A stretch of DNA of 64,000 nucleotides. Source: Clostridiales bacterium (GTDB lineage: Bacteria; Bacillota; Clostridia; Oscillospirales; Acutalibacteraceae). The stretch lies in assembly GCA_019416455.1 (NCBI GenBank), contig DXXG01000007.1, forward strand, positions 62,001-126,000, in the 5' to 3' direction. Below, piece after piece: positions 16,214 to 24,125 of this stretch; within the stretch, counting starts at the first letter, position 1, and every line of letters begins with the position of its first letter. Under the pieces are notes generated by a model. That model worked only from the letters and a program-made list of their open reading frames with translations. It searched no databases and was not told the origin of the DNA. The position numbers were made by a program, and so were the translations under genes.

Positions 16214-16241
16214 ATTATAGCAGACTTTTCGAGAAAGTCAA
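16214..16241 (-). promoter_or_regulatory. Promoter of the tRNA-Gln/tRNA-Pro unit
   Basis: On the minus strand TTGACT (16236–16241) and TATAAT (16214–16219) with a 16-base spacer, about 45 bases before tRNA-Gln. Confidence 0.75.
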
Positions 16242-16270
16242 CACCTTTTTTCTATTTTTTTATTTTTTCT

Positions 16271-17032
16271 TTAAACTCTTCGAACAGGGATGTTTTTCCC
16301 CGACAAATACTCCTTCAAATCAGGAATGGAGATCTCTCGAAAGTGGAACAGGGACGCCGCCAGCACCGCATCGGCCTTGCCCTGAGTGAAGGCGTCGTAG
16401 AAGTGTTCCATGGTCCCCGCGCCGCCGGAAGCAATCACCGGGATGGACACCGCCTCCGAAATGGCCCTGGTCAGCTCCAGATCGTAGCCGGCCTTGGTAC
16501 CGTCACAGTCCATGCTGGTGAGCAAGATTTCCCCCGCTCCCAGGCTCTCCACTTCTTTGGCCCACTCCACAGCGTCTTTCCCAGTATCCACCCTGCCGCC
16601 GTTGAGGTACAAAGTCCAACCACCGGTCTCCCGGCGCTTGGCATCCATGGCAACCACAACGCACTGGCTGCCGAATTTATAGGCCGCCTCCTGAATAATG
16701 GCAGGGTCCCGCAGGGCCGCGGAATTGACGGACACCTTATCCGCTCCCGCCCGAAGGATCCTCGTAAAATCCTCTACGGTACGGATACCGCCCCCCACGG
16801 TAAAGGGAATAAAAATGCTCTCCGCCACCCGGGTGACAATATCCACCATGATATCCCGATCATCGGAGGAGGCGGTGATATCCAGCAGCACCAGCTCATC
16901 GGCCCCTTGGCGGTCGTACTCGATGGCGGCTTCCACCGGATCCCCCGCATCCCGCAGGCCCACAAAATTGGTGCCTTTCACTACTCGGCCGTTTTTCAGG
17001 TCCAGGCAGGGAATGATTCGTTTGGCGTACAT
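16271..17032 (-). CDS. hisF: Imidazole glycerol phosphate synthase, cyclase subunit HisF
   Basis: A 253-residue TIM barrel that, with HisH, converts PRFAR and ammonia to IGP and AICAR in histidine synthesis. It shows RIIPCLDLKNGRVVKG at the N-terminus with catalytic Asp11, the phosphate loops GGGIRT and ASGGAG, and catalytic Asp in LTSMDCDGT. GGGGGAG lies nine bases before ATG 17032; a GTG two codons earlier is possible. It begins two bases after the hisH stop. No other his genes are present here. Confidence 0.96.
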   Translation of the reverse strand: MYAKRIIPCLDLKNGRVVKGTNFVGLRDAGDPVEAAIEYDRQGADELVLLDITASSDDRDIMVDIVTRVAESIFIPFTVGGGIRTVEDFTRILRAGADKVSVNSAALRDPAIIQEAAYKFGSQCVVVAMDAKRRETGGWTLYLNGGRVDTGKDAVEWAKEVESLGAGEILLTSMDCDGTKAGYDLELTRAISEAVSIPVIASGGAGTMEHFYDAFTQGKADAVLAASLFHFREISIPDLKEYLSGKNIPVRRV

Positions 17033-17034
17033 GG

Positions 17035-17655
17035 TCACTCCCCCTTTTCTTTCAGCATAGCAGCAAAATTCTCCAGAATCGTTAGGCCGGTTTTCCCGCT
17101 CTTCTCCGGGTGAAACTGACAGGCCATCAAATTCCCTTTACACACCGCCGCGTGAATAGTTGCGCCGTACTCCGCCGTAGCTGTGACTACGTCCTCCTCT
17201 GCCTGAAGATAGTAGGAGTGGACAAAGTACACGTAAGGCTCTTCCGGCAGGCCCTTGAACAGTCCTTCCCGGTCTTTCACGTCCAAAGAGTTCCATCCGA
17301 TATGAGGGATCTTCAAACCGCTCTCCTTGGGCAGGCGTAGGATCTTGCCCTTCAGCAGGCCGAGACCTTTCACGCCGGGAGACTCCTGGCTTTCCTCAAA
17401 CAGGATCTGGAGTCCCAGGCAAATGCCCAAAAAGGGCTTTCCGCTTTCCACAAACTGACGGATCGGTTCTTCCAGACCTCGGGCTCGAAGCTGGTCCATG
17501 GCATCGCCAAAGGAACCTACGCCCGGCAAAACCGCGGCATCCGCTCTCAAAAGCTTTTCCGGATCTGCCGTGACCTGACAGTCACACCCTATGTGCCGCA
17601 GAGCTTTCTCCACACTTTGGAGATTTCCCGCGCCGTAGTCCACAATGGCTACCAT
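17035..17655 (-). CDS. hisH: Imidazole glycerol phosphate synthase, glutamine amidotransferase subunit HisH
   Basis: A 206-residue class I glutamine amidotransferase that supplies ammonia to HisF. It begins VAIVDYGAGNLQSV, has the nucleophile Cys in GICLGLQ and the His/Glu pair in CQFHPEKSG; the oxyanion strand PGVGSF is intact. It forms a two-gene unit with hisF behind its own promoter (17686–17715). The absence of hisA, hisI and others nearby means the pathway is scattered in this genome. Confidence 0.96.
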   Translation of the reverse strand: MVAIVDYGAGNLQSVEKALRHIGCDCQVTADPEKLLRADAAVLPGVGSFGDAMDQLRARGLEEPIRQFVESGKPFLGICLGLQILFEESQESPGVKGLGLLKGKILRLPKESGLKIPHIGWNSLDVKDREGLFKGLPEEPYVYFVHSYYLQAEEDVVTATAEYGATIHAAVCKGNLMACQFHPEKSGKTGLTILENFAAMLKEKGE

Positions 17656-17685
17656 TTCACTTCACCTCGCTAATACAATAAAGCA

Positions 17686-17715
17686 ACTATACCATACCTC
17701 GCTCCCGCTTGTCAA
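17686..17715 (-). promoter_or_regulatory. Promoter of hisHF
   Basis: On the minus strand TTGACA (17710–17715) and TATAGT (17686–17691) with an 18-base spacer, in the 76-base gap after the nitrilase-family gene. Confidence 0.65.
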
Positions 17716-17731
17716 GAAACAATCCCTTTTT

Positions 17732-18526
17732 CTAAGGCTTGGAGGTATAGTGCCGTTCGATCTCCCTGACAAAATCTCCGCAGATCACATTTCCACGCTT
17801 TGTGGCTGGTTCCACTGGTACGGCGTAAAGCCCTTCCCAATTAGAAGGGGCTTCCCCCATCCGCTCTCCACTGGGTGTGATCAAGGCGCTTCTGCCCAGG
17901 AAGTCAGCCTCTATCCCTGGCTGCACCTCCCGGCCGATACGGTTGCACAACACAAGGGGCGTTTGATTCTCCAACGCCCGCACCCGTGCCATCCAACAGC
18001 TTGTCTCACCCCCGAAATTAGCCAAGGCACACAGGATATCGGCCCCCTGCCGCACCTGGCCCCGGGCCACCTCAGGAAACCAAAGATCAAAACAGATCTG
18101 CACCCCCAGCGTGAATCCATCCAGTTGGAATACGCCGGGATCGTTCGGGGAACCTTCCTCAAAAAAGCGCTTCTCATAATCGGAAAGATGGGTTTTGCGA
18201 TAACGGCCCACATATTCTCCCCGACTCACCACCACGGCTGTATTGTACACCTTTCCCTCCTGGAGCTCGGACATACCGAACACCAGAGTGCAGTTCTCCT
18301 CACGGGAAAGTTCCCGGAGTGCCGCCACGGAAGGTCCGGCCGGCACCGACTCCGCTTCCTGCGCTAAGGCTTCTCTGCTTTCACACAAGTAGCCGCTCAA
18401 ACAAAGCTCTGGGAGTACGACTAGGTCACAGCGTGACCCTCGCACCCAGCGCTTTATCTTTTCCAGGTTTTTGGCTTTGTCCCGCTCCACAGCGTACTGT
18501 AAAAATCCCGCTTTGATGGGTTTCAT
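17732..18526 (-). CDS. Carbon–nitrogen hydrolase (nitrilase superfamily)
   Basis: A 264-residue amidase-type enzyme. The catalytic triad is in place: Glu in VLPELCLSG, Lys in YRKTHL and Cys in QICFDLWFPE. These proteins hydrolyse amides such as N-carbamoyl, omega-amide or nitrile compounds, and the substrate cannot be told from sequence. It follows glpK by 26 bases on the same strand, so the two are probably cotranscribed. It also precedes hisHF, but hisHF has a promoter of its own. Confidence 0.88.
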   Translation of the reverse strand: MKPIKAGFLQYAVERDKAKNLEKIKRWVRGSRCDLVVLPELCLSGYLCESREALAQEAESVPAGPSVAALRELSREENCTLVFGMSELQEGKVYNTAVVVSRGEYVGRYRKTHLSDYEKRFFEEGSPNDPGVFQLDGFTLGVQICFDLWFPEVARGQVRQGADILCALANFGGETSCWMARVRALENQTPLVLCNRIGREVQPGIEADFLGRSALITPSGERMGEAPSNWEGLYAVPVEPATKRGNVICGDFVREIERHYTSKP

Positions 18527-18552
18527 CCTTACGCACCACCCTTATGGGAGTT

Positions 18553-20052
18553 TTACGGCTGAGACCAGCCCATACTGCGGCGGACCGCCTCATGCCAGCG
18601 GTCCAGATCCTGCTGGCGCAGGTCTTCTCCGTAGTGGGGAGTGAACACAGCGCTTTCCCGCCACAAAGAAGAAAGCTCCTCCAAGTCCTCCCACACTCCC
18701 ACGGTGAGTCCGGCCATCATGGCGGAACCCAAAGCGGTGGTCTCCAAGCACTGGGGACGGCACACCTTGGAACCCAAAATATCCGCCTGATACTGCATCA
18801 GGAACCGACTGCGAGAAGCGCCGCCGTCCGCCCGGAGTTCAGGGATAAACACGCCGCTCTCCCGCTCCATGGCCTTCACCAGATCGCTGCTTTCCAGAGC
18901 GATGCTCTCCAACACTGCCCGGCACAGGTGGGCCCGAGTAGTACCCCGGGTGACTCCCAGCAAGGCGCCCCGGGCGTACATATCCCAGTAGGGCGCGCCC
19001 AAGCCGGTAAAAGCAGGCACAAAGCTAACACCTCCCGCGTTCTCCACAGTCTCGGCCAGCTGATCCGCTTCCTGAGCCGTTTTAATGAGCCCCAGCTCAT
19101 CCCGCAGCCACTGAATGGCAGAACCAGCGTTGAAAGCGCTGCCTTCCAGAGCGTATGTGGTACGGCCATTCAGCTTCCAGGCGATGGTGGTCAGCAAGCC
19201 TTCCTTGGAGGCTACCGGTTTGTTTCCCGTATTCATCAGCACAAAGCAGCCTGTGCCATATGTATTCTTTGCCATGCCCTCTTTAAAGCAGCACTGGCCG
19301 AACAGAGCGGCATGCTGGTCGCCTGCCATGCCCGCGATAGGAATCTCCTCTCCCAGCACGTCGGGACTGCACATGCCCACGATCTCTCCGGACTCAGCCA
19401 CTCTGGGCAACGCGCTGTGGGGGATCCCCAGCTCTTTCAGCATGGTGTCGTCCCACCGCAGTTTGTGGATATCAAACAACATGGTACGGGAGGCGTTGGT
19501 CACGTCCGTAACGTAGGACGCCCCCTCGGTGAGGGAATACACCAGCCAGGTATCGATGGTGCCAAAACGCAGCCGGCCTTTATCCGCCAGCTCCCGGGCA
19601 GCCGGAACGTTCTCCAGGATCCACTTCATTTTGGTGCCGGAGAAATAGGGGTCAATGATCAATCCAGTGGTATCGCGGATATAGTCCTCCATCCCGGCGG
19701 ACCGGAGGCGTTCGCACTCCGGGGCGGTACGGCGGCACTGCCAAACGATGGCGTTGCACACGGGGATGCCTGTGACAGCGTCCCAGGCGACCGTGGTCTC
19801 CCGCTGATTGGTGATGCTGATCGCGGCAATGTCCCGGGCATGGACCCCGGCTTTTTCCACTGCCTGCCGCATGGCGTACAGAGTGGTTTGGAGGATCTGC
19901 ACCGCGTCGTGCTCCACGTAGCCGGGCTGGGGATAGATCTGGGGGAATTCCCGCTGACCCATGCCTGCCACTCCTCCAAAGGCATCAAACAGCACCGCCC
20001 GGGAACTGGTAGTCCCCTGGTCGATGGAAAGAATATACTTGCCCACCATCAT
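18553..20052 (-). CDS. glpK: Glycerol kinase
   Basis: A 499-residue FGGY kinase that phosphorylates glycerol to sn-glycerol 3-phosphate in the cytosol. Full family signatures are present: YILSIDQGTTSSRA at the N-terminus, NQRETTVAWD, the glycerol-contact IDPYFSGTK, and PAFTGLGAPYWD-type ADP-site residues. Length is standard. AAAGGAG precedes ATG 20052. There is no glpF or glpD nearby. Instead it follows the DUF3841-like/ADP-ribosylglycohydrolase pair by 17 bases, an unusual operon partner. Confidence 0.95.
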   Translation of the reverse strand: MMVGKYILSIDQGTTSSRAVLFDAFGGVAGMGQREFPQIYPQPGYVEHDAVQILQTTLYAMRQAVEKAGVHARDIAAISITNQRETTVAWDAVTGIPVCNAIVWQCRRTAPECERLRSAGMEDYIRDTTGLIIDPYFSGTKMKWILENVPAARELADKGRLRFGTIDTWLVYSLTEGASYVTDVTNASRTMLFDIHKLRWDDTMLKELGIPHSALPRVAESGEIVGMCSPDVLGEEIPIAGMAGDQHAALFGQCCFKEGMAKNTYGTGCFVLMNTGNKPVASKEGLLTTIAWKLNGRTTYALEGSAFNAGSAIQWLRDELGLIKTAQEADQLAETVENAGGVSFVPAFTGLGAPYWDMYARGALLGVTRGTTRAHLCRAVLESIALESSDLVKAMERESGVFIPELRADGGASRSRFLMQYQADILGSKVCRPQCLETTALGSAMMAGLTVGVWEDLEELSSLWRESAVFTPHYGEDLRQQDLDRWHEAVRRSMGWSQP

Positions 20053-20069
20053 GGCTCATTCACTCCTTT

Positions 20070-20588
20070 TTATGACAGAACGCCGACCCACTTACCCAGC
20101 AGCCGCCGTACGATTCCTTCTCCCTTTCCCACAACGTGATAGCTTTGCAGCCAGGCGGGCTCGATCTTTTCCAGCACCACCTGGGGGCATTTGTACTGAG
20201 CGGGCTTTTTCTGCTCCCTCAAATCTTCCAGGATCTCGTTGTACCGGCGCACGGTGAGCTCCTCACAGTCGGGCCGCAGAGACTTATAGTTGCCGGGCTT
20301 AGAAAACTTAAAGGCATAGAGAAAATCCGCCCACACACCGTATTCCGTCAGATGGATATATTTGTCCGGCACATCCAGCGTCAACCGCACGGAGCCGGAC
20401 ACTTTGCCGCCTGTATTCTGCTTGCGGCCTTTCAATACGCCGAAAATGGGGCACTCGCACTTGAGGCCCAGCAGGTCGATCATGGCGTTGTATTCCCCCC
20501 GAAGGGTCAAGTTGGGCTTCGCGCGGTAAGTCTCCCCGGACTTGAGGATGCGCAGCACCAGCTTGGACTGATAAGTGATCACGATCAT
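20070..20588 (-). CDS. DUF3841-like protein, paired with ADP-ribosylglycohydrolase
   Basis: A 172-residue soluble protein with no signal or membrane segment. It resembles the DUF3841 pattern by eye: a start of the type [VI]TYQS…ILKSGETYRA, a middle with Y-x-x-M-I and CPIFGVL, and the strand–helix VPDKYIHLTEYGVWADFLYAF. DUF3841 has no established activity that I know of. Its ATG overlaps the stop of the ADP-ribosylglycohydrolase gene by four bases (ATGA), so the two are translationally coupled. The layout suggests that this protein makes, binds or is regulated by the ADP-ribosyl mark its partner removes. That is inference. Confidence 0.7.
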   Translation of the reverse strand: MIVITYQSKLVLRILKSGETYRAKPNLTLRGEYNAMIDLLGLKCECPIFGVLKGRKQNTGGKVSGSVRLTLDVPDKYIHLTEYGVWADFLYAFKFSKPGNYKSLRPDCEELTVRRYNEILEDLREQKKPAQYKCPQVVLEKIEPAWLQSYHVVGKGEGIVRRLLGKWVGVLS

Positions 20589-21448
20589 AAAATGCCGCCT
20601 TTCTCTTTTTCTTCTTTCTCCCTTTTCTTCCGTTCCTCTATCTCTTTCTTAGCCTGTTCAGGCGTTTTTACCGCCCAGTCGTACAGGAAGGTATCAAACT
20701 CGCCCCGGTCATTGGGCTTTACGAGGAACCGTTTCAAAATCGCTTCTTCTTCCAAACCTGTGCCGCCGTAAAAAGCGTCGGCAATGGCGCCGGCGATACA
20801 GGCCACCGTATCCGTGTCACACTTGACGCTGAACACATTGCGGATACAGCTTTCCCAATCCTCTGATTCGTAAAAGCACCGGATGGCAAGAGGCATGGTC
20901 CCCATGGCGGTGTCGTCGAACCGGCTGAAGGGCCTGTACAAACACAGGGGTTTTGTGATCATATAACCGAACTTTTTGTGCAGAAACTTCATCAATTCTT
21001 TTTTGGTGGCCCCTGTTCGGGCCACAAACACAGCCTCCGCAGTGGCCACTGCGGCTTTTACCCCTTCCGGGTGATTATGGGTAACGATGGAACTGAGCAC
21101 GGCCTGCTCTTCCACCTCTTCCAAAGTGGGATAATGCCAGCCGATATAACTGACCCGCATAGCGGAACCGTTGCCGTAGCTGTTGTACCCCTTCTGAGAG
21201 GAGGCATTAAGCCAGTTCTTGAACATGGTGCCGTAGCCCACCCGATTGTACCGCTTGCCGAACAAGCTGTACGCCTTGGCGTAGGATGTGCCGGTGAGTA
21301 CCGCGTATTTTGTGGCCACCGTCAGCACCGTGTCATCTGTGTACGCGCTCATGCCGCCGAAGAAATCTGTGGTCCGCCAATCGAAATCCTGAGGCCGGCT
21401 GAACTCAAACCGGGAACCCGCAATATCACCCAAAATCGCGCCGTACAT
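20585..21448 (-). CDS. ADP-ribosylglycohydrolase (DraG/ARH family)
   Basis: A 287-residue all-helical hydrolase that cleaves ADP-ribose from proteins or nucleic acids using two Mg2+ ions. The metal-binding motifs are intact: GAILGDIAGSRFE at the N-terminus, AYTDDTVLT (Thr-Asp-Asp) and KCDTDTVACIAGAIA (Asp-x-Asp-Thr). Residues past about 265 are a Lys/Glu-rich tail. A run of G lies before ATG 21448. It starts the unit ADP-ribosylglycohydrolase – DUF3841-like – glpK – nitrilase-family gene. No nitrogenase genes are present, so the classical DraG role does not apply. Confidence 0.9.
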   Translation of the reverse strand: MYGAILGDIAGSRFEFSRPQDFDWRTTDFFGGMSAYTDDTVLTVATKYAVLTGTSYAKAYSLFGKRYNRVGYGTMFKNWLNASSQKGYNSYGNGSAMRVSYIGWHYPTLEEVEEQAVLSSIVTHNHPEGVKAAVATAEAVFVARTGATKKELMKFLHKKFGYMITKPLCLYRPFSRFDDTAMGTMPLAIRCFYESEDWESCIRNVFSVKCDTDTVACIAGAIADAFYGGTGLEEEAILKRFLVKPNDRGEFDTFLYDWAVKTPEQAKKEIEERKKREKEEKEKGGIL

Positions 21449-21535
21449 ACAGCGCCCCCCCTTTCCACGCAGTGGGGCACAGCCCCTTGATCCGCCGTAC
21501 TTAACTTTCCGCGCCCTGTGAGGACTGGTTTTTCA

Positions 21536-22516
21536 TTATGTTCTATCGCTTTTCCGAACCATCATGTCTCCGGAGGTAGTGGTGAACTGAATGTCAGCGC
21601 CTCCTGTTCGGTAAAGGAAGGTGCCCTTTTCCTCGGAGCCTGTGAAATCCGAACGGAACTTACCGGACATGGTGGAGTACGCAGCCTGGAAACCTTCCTC
21701 CTGGGGCAGAGCCAGATCCAGCACCCCAGACACAGACCGGAGATCCGCTTCCTTCAAACCAGCGGACAGATCCAAATACACCTGGCCGGAAATAGTCTCC
21801 ACGGAGAGCTCCTGGCCCTGGCCGGAAAAATTCACATTCCCGGTGACTGTGGAGACCCCACAGACGCCCGTTTGGACCTGGTACAATTTCACCCCGCCGG
21901 AGGTGGTCTCAAGAGAAAGGTCCCCCGCCTGGCCCTGGGTCCACTGAACTTCACCGGAGACTGTGGACAGATGAACTTCTTCTCCCTGAATGGAAAGCAG
22001 GGACAGGTCCCCGGCAGCGGAGGTGATGTTCACCTCTTGAGCCGTGATCCCACTGACATCCACATTGCCGGTGGCGTTGCCGCAGGAGAATTCCTCCAGC
22101 TGAGAAAGCACCTCCCGTGGCACCTCCACTTCCAGCCGTTTTTCCAATCCCCGGAACATGCTCAAGGGAAGCAAACTGTGGTCCCACTGGATCTCCAGGG
22201 TGCTGCCGGAAGAAGTCATCCGGAAAAACTCCTCTTCCTCCAAGGGCCTGGTAGCGTATTCCGTCACTGTGATCATGGTTCCCTCACAGGGCTTCACATA
22301 TACCGGGCCGTCCCCCCAGGCGATCCGAATCCCCTCCACAGAGCTGAGAGAGGGATCCCATGTGGCCTGGCGCTCATACGTCCACTGAGGAGAAGAACCC
22401 TTTGCCAGCTGTTCCAGGCCGAACCATTGAGTGGACTTTCCCACCGCCAGCACGCATCCTAAAAACAGGGCCGCCAGGGCTGCCGCTGCCCCGGTAAAAA
22501 ACCAACGTTTTTTCAC
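21536..22516 (-). CDS. DUF4097 family beta-strand-repeat protein, membrane anchored
   Basis: A 326-residue protein with a short basic N-terminus (KKRWF), one hydrophobic helix at about 8–28, and a right-handed beta-helix-like body. The body has the repeated sgdi/TVSGEV, TTSGGV, TVTGNV, TISGQV, SVSGVL and TTSGDM turns typical of DUF4097 (LiaG/YvlB-like). The repeats should lie outside the membrane. I start at GTG 22516 after AGGGGAGAG, which trims 20 residues from the longest frame. It is divergent from the GHKL-like gene. LiaG-type proteins are tied to cell-envelope stress in other Firmicutes. Confidence 0.85.
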   Translation of the reverse strand: MKKRWFFTGAAAALAALFLGCVLAVGKSTQWFGLEQLAKGSSPQWTYERQATWDPSLSSVEGIRIAWGDGPVYVKPCEGTMITVTEYATRPLEEEEFFRMTSSGSTLEIQWDHSLLPLSMFRGLEKRLEVEVPREVLSQLEEFSCGNATGNVDVSGITAQEVNITSAAGDLSLLSIQGEEVHLSTVSGEVQWTQGQAGDLSLETTSGGVKLYQVQTGVCGVSTVTGNVNFSGQGQELSVETISGQVYLDLSAGLKEADLRSVSGVLDLALPQEEGFQAAYSTMSGKFRSDFTGSEEKGTFLYRTGGADIQFTTTSGDMMVRKSDRT

Positions 22517-22732
22517 TGTTCTCTCCCCTTTTAAACCTATATACAGTATCTTACAATACCCGCTCCCGGCTGTCAATGGATTTCACCCGCCTGCCGCCAA
22601 CAGGGTTTCTGAGGTGGAAAAAAGAAATTGTTTCCTACCCTATCTTATGCTATAATGAAGGCACCTTTCAGGCGCGCTGGGCGTCTGGGTTTTCCTGAGG
22701 GGAAAAATCACTTGAAATTGGGGATGCTCACT

Positions 22733-24019
22733 ATGACCGATCTTGTCCTCTCGCTGCTATGCGCGGCGGGCTTTTTCCTGATCCTGCTGGAGGACCGTTT
22801 CCGCCTTTGGGCCACGGTAGCCTGCTATGGAGCCGCTTACCTTGTCTCCCTGGGAGTGGGGTGGATCGTTTCCAAGGTCCTGGGGCCCTCTTGGGCCGTG
22901 GCCGCGGGCGCATTGGTATTGTTCCTCGCGTCACTGGTCCTTTCCAAGAACAACCCCCTGCAAAAGTTCTACTTGGCAGTGTTGGCTCTCTCTTGCCATT
23001 TCTATTTAGAAGCCTATATTCCCCTGGCTCTGGGCGTGATGCCCTTTTCCACGGCTGGGGCTTTCGCCGGTTTCTTCACCCTGATTTCCCAGCTTCTTCT
23101 GGCGGCTCTGGTAGGGCTTTGTCTTTACCGGCCTTTCCATCACTTCAGCGACCGAGGGCCCTCCGCTTTTCTTGGGGGCATGTGTCTGATCCAGCTGGGC
23201 CTGTGCGCTGTGGCTAACGGCAAAGTGGATTTCCTGTTCCGGATGCATGTTCCGGCGGAACGGCTCTTTGCCTCCACTGTGCTGTTCATCGCGGTGATCT
23301 TTGTGTTCCGCTCGGTGTACCAGGCCGGCCGGTTCCGCCAGCGGGTCACCGAGGAAGCTGCCCGGGCTGCCATGCTGGACATGGAAGCTGGTGACTTTAC
23401 CGATCTTCTGGCTGCTGTGAAGGAAGTGAAAGCTGCCCGGAAAGCCGGAGAATACGCTCTGGACACGGTAAATGTGATGCTTCAGGATGGCAATGGAGAA
23501 ATGGTGCCCCGCTACGTCTCCATCTTCAAGAAAAACGGGAATGACGTGCCCATCCTGGCGGACTACAATGAGAATCCTTACTTAAACGCTGTGATCGCCA
23601 CCAAAGCTGCTTTTGCCGCTCAGAATGGCATCTCTTTTGAAAGCAACGCCGTCATCGGCAGTACGCCCCTCCCCACGGTAGAATTGTGCGTCTTAGTCAA
23701 CGACCTGCTCACCCGGGCCTGTTTGGACGCCTCCGCTTACGACGGGGACAAAAGGGTACGATTTACCGTTTTTCCTGGGGAGGACTCTCTCACCCTGGAA
23801 GCGGTGTATTCCGGGGAACTCCCTCAACAGAAGGGGTTCTCCTGGAAAGGAAAGAACCTGACCCAGCTTTTGGAATGGCTTTTTGACGAGGACGCCCAAA
23901 CCCCGGACCAGCTCCACGGTTTGGAAAACGCCCAGGAGATCGTAGGCCGGTACAGCGGAAAACTTTCTGTCTCCGGCGCCCCGGGGGAAGTCATCCTCCA
24001 TATGTCCCTGAAATTCTGA
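22733..24019 (+). CDS. Membrane protein with degenerate GHKL (AgrC-like) ATPase domain
   Basis: About 428 residues: six hydrophobic segments (about 1–205), a helical linker, and a C-terminal region that follows GHKL sensor kinases (NPYLNAVIATK, ELCVLVNDLL, HGLENAQEIVGRYSG). The key residues look damaged. The N-box that should read N-L-L-D-N-A-I-E-A is DLLTRACLDAS, no HDxxNH phosphoacceptor box is visible, and the glycine-rich lid is poor. It is probably a non-catalytic sensor or scaffold. No response regulator is adjacent. A TTG at 22712 with a better GAGGGG site could add seven residues. Confidence 0.72.
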   Translation: MTDLVLSLLCAAGFFLILLEDRFRLWATVACYGAAYLVSLGVGWIVSKVLGPSWAVAAGALVLFLASLVLSKNNPLQKFYLAVLALSCHFYLEAYIPLALGVMPFSTAGAFAGFFTLISQLLLAALVGLCLYRPFHHFSDRGPSAFLGGMCLIQLGLCAVANGKVDFLFRMHVPAERLFASTVLFIAVIFVFRSVYQAGRFRQRVTEEAARAAMLDMEAGDFTDLLAAVKEVKAARKAGEYALDTVNVMLQDGNGEMVPRYVSIFKKNGNDVPILADYNENPYLNAVIATKAAFAAQNGISFESNAVIGSTPLPTVELCVLVNDLLTRACLDASAYDGDKRVRFTVFPGEDSLTLEAVYSGELPQQKGFSWKGKNLTQLLEWLFDEDAQTPDQLHGLENAQEIVGRYSGKLSVSGAPGEVILHMSLKF

Positions 24020-24040
24020 TCTATTCCATACAACGATTCC

Positions 24041-24076
24041 GACGGCCTCCCCCAAGGCTGGGGAGCGCCGTCCTTT
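24041..24076 (+). terminator. Intrinsic terminator
   Basis: GACGGC-CTCCCC and GGGGAG-CGCCGTC arms with loop CAAGGCT and a CTTTT tail, between the GHKL-like gene and the kinase gene. Confidence 0.8.
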
Positions 24077-24125
24077 TATGAGCCGTCCTGGCTCGATACC
24101 CTACGGAAAGGAACGAAATGATCCT

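Noticed and set aside
18544..20139. Long plus-strand frame opposite glpK
   Set aside because: Shadow of glycerol kinase codon bias; no motif and no ribosome site.
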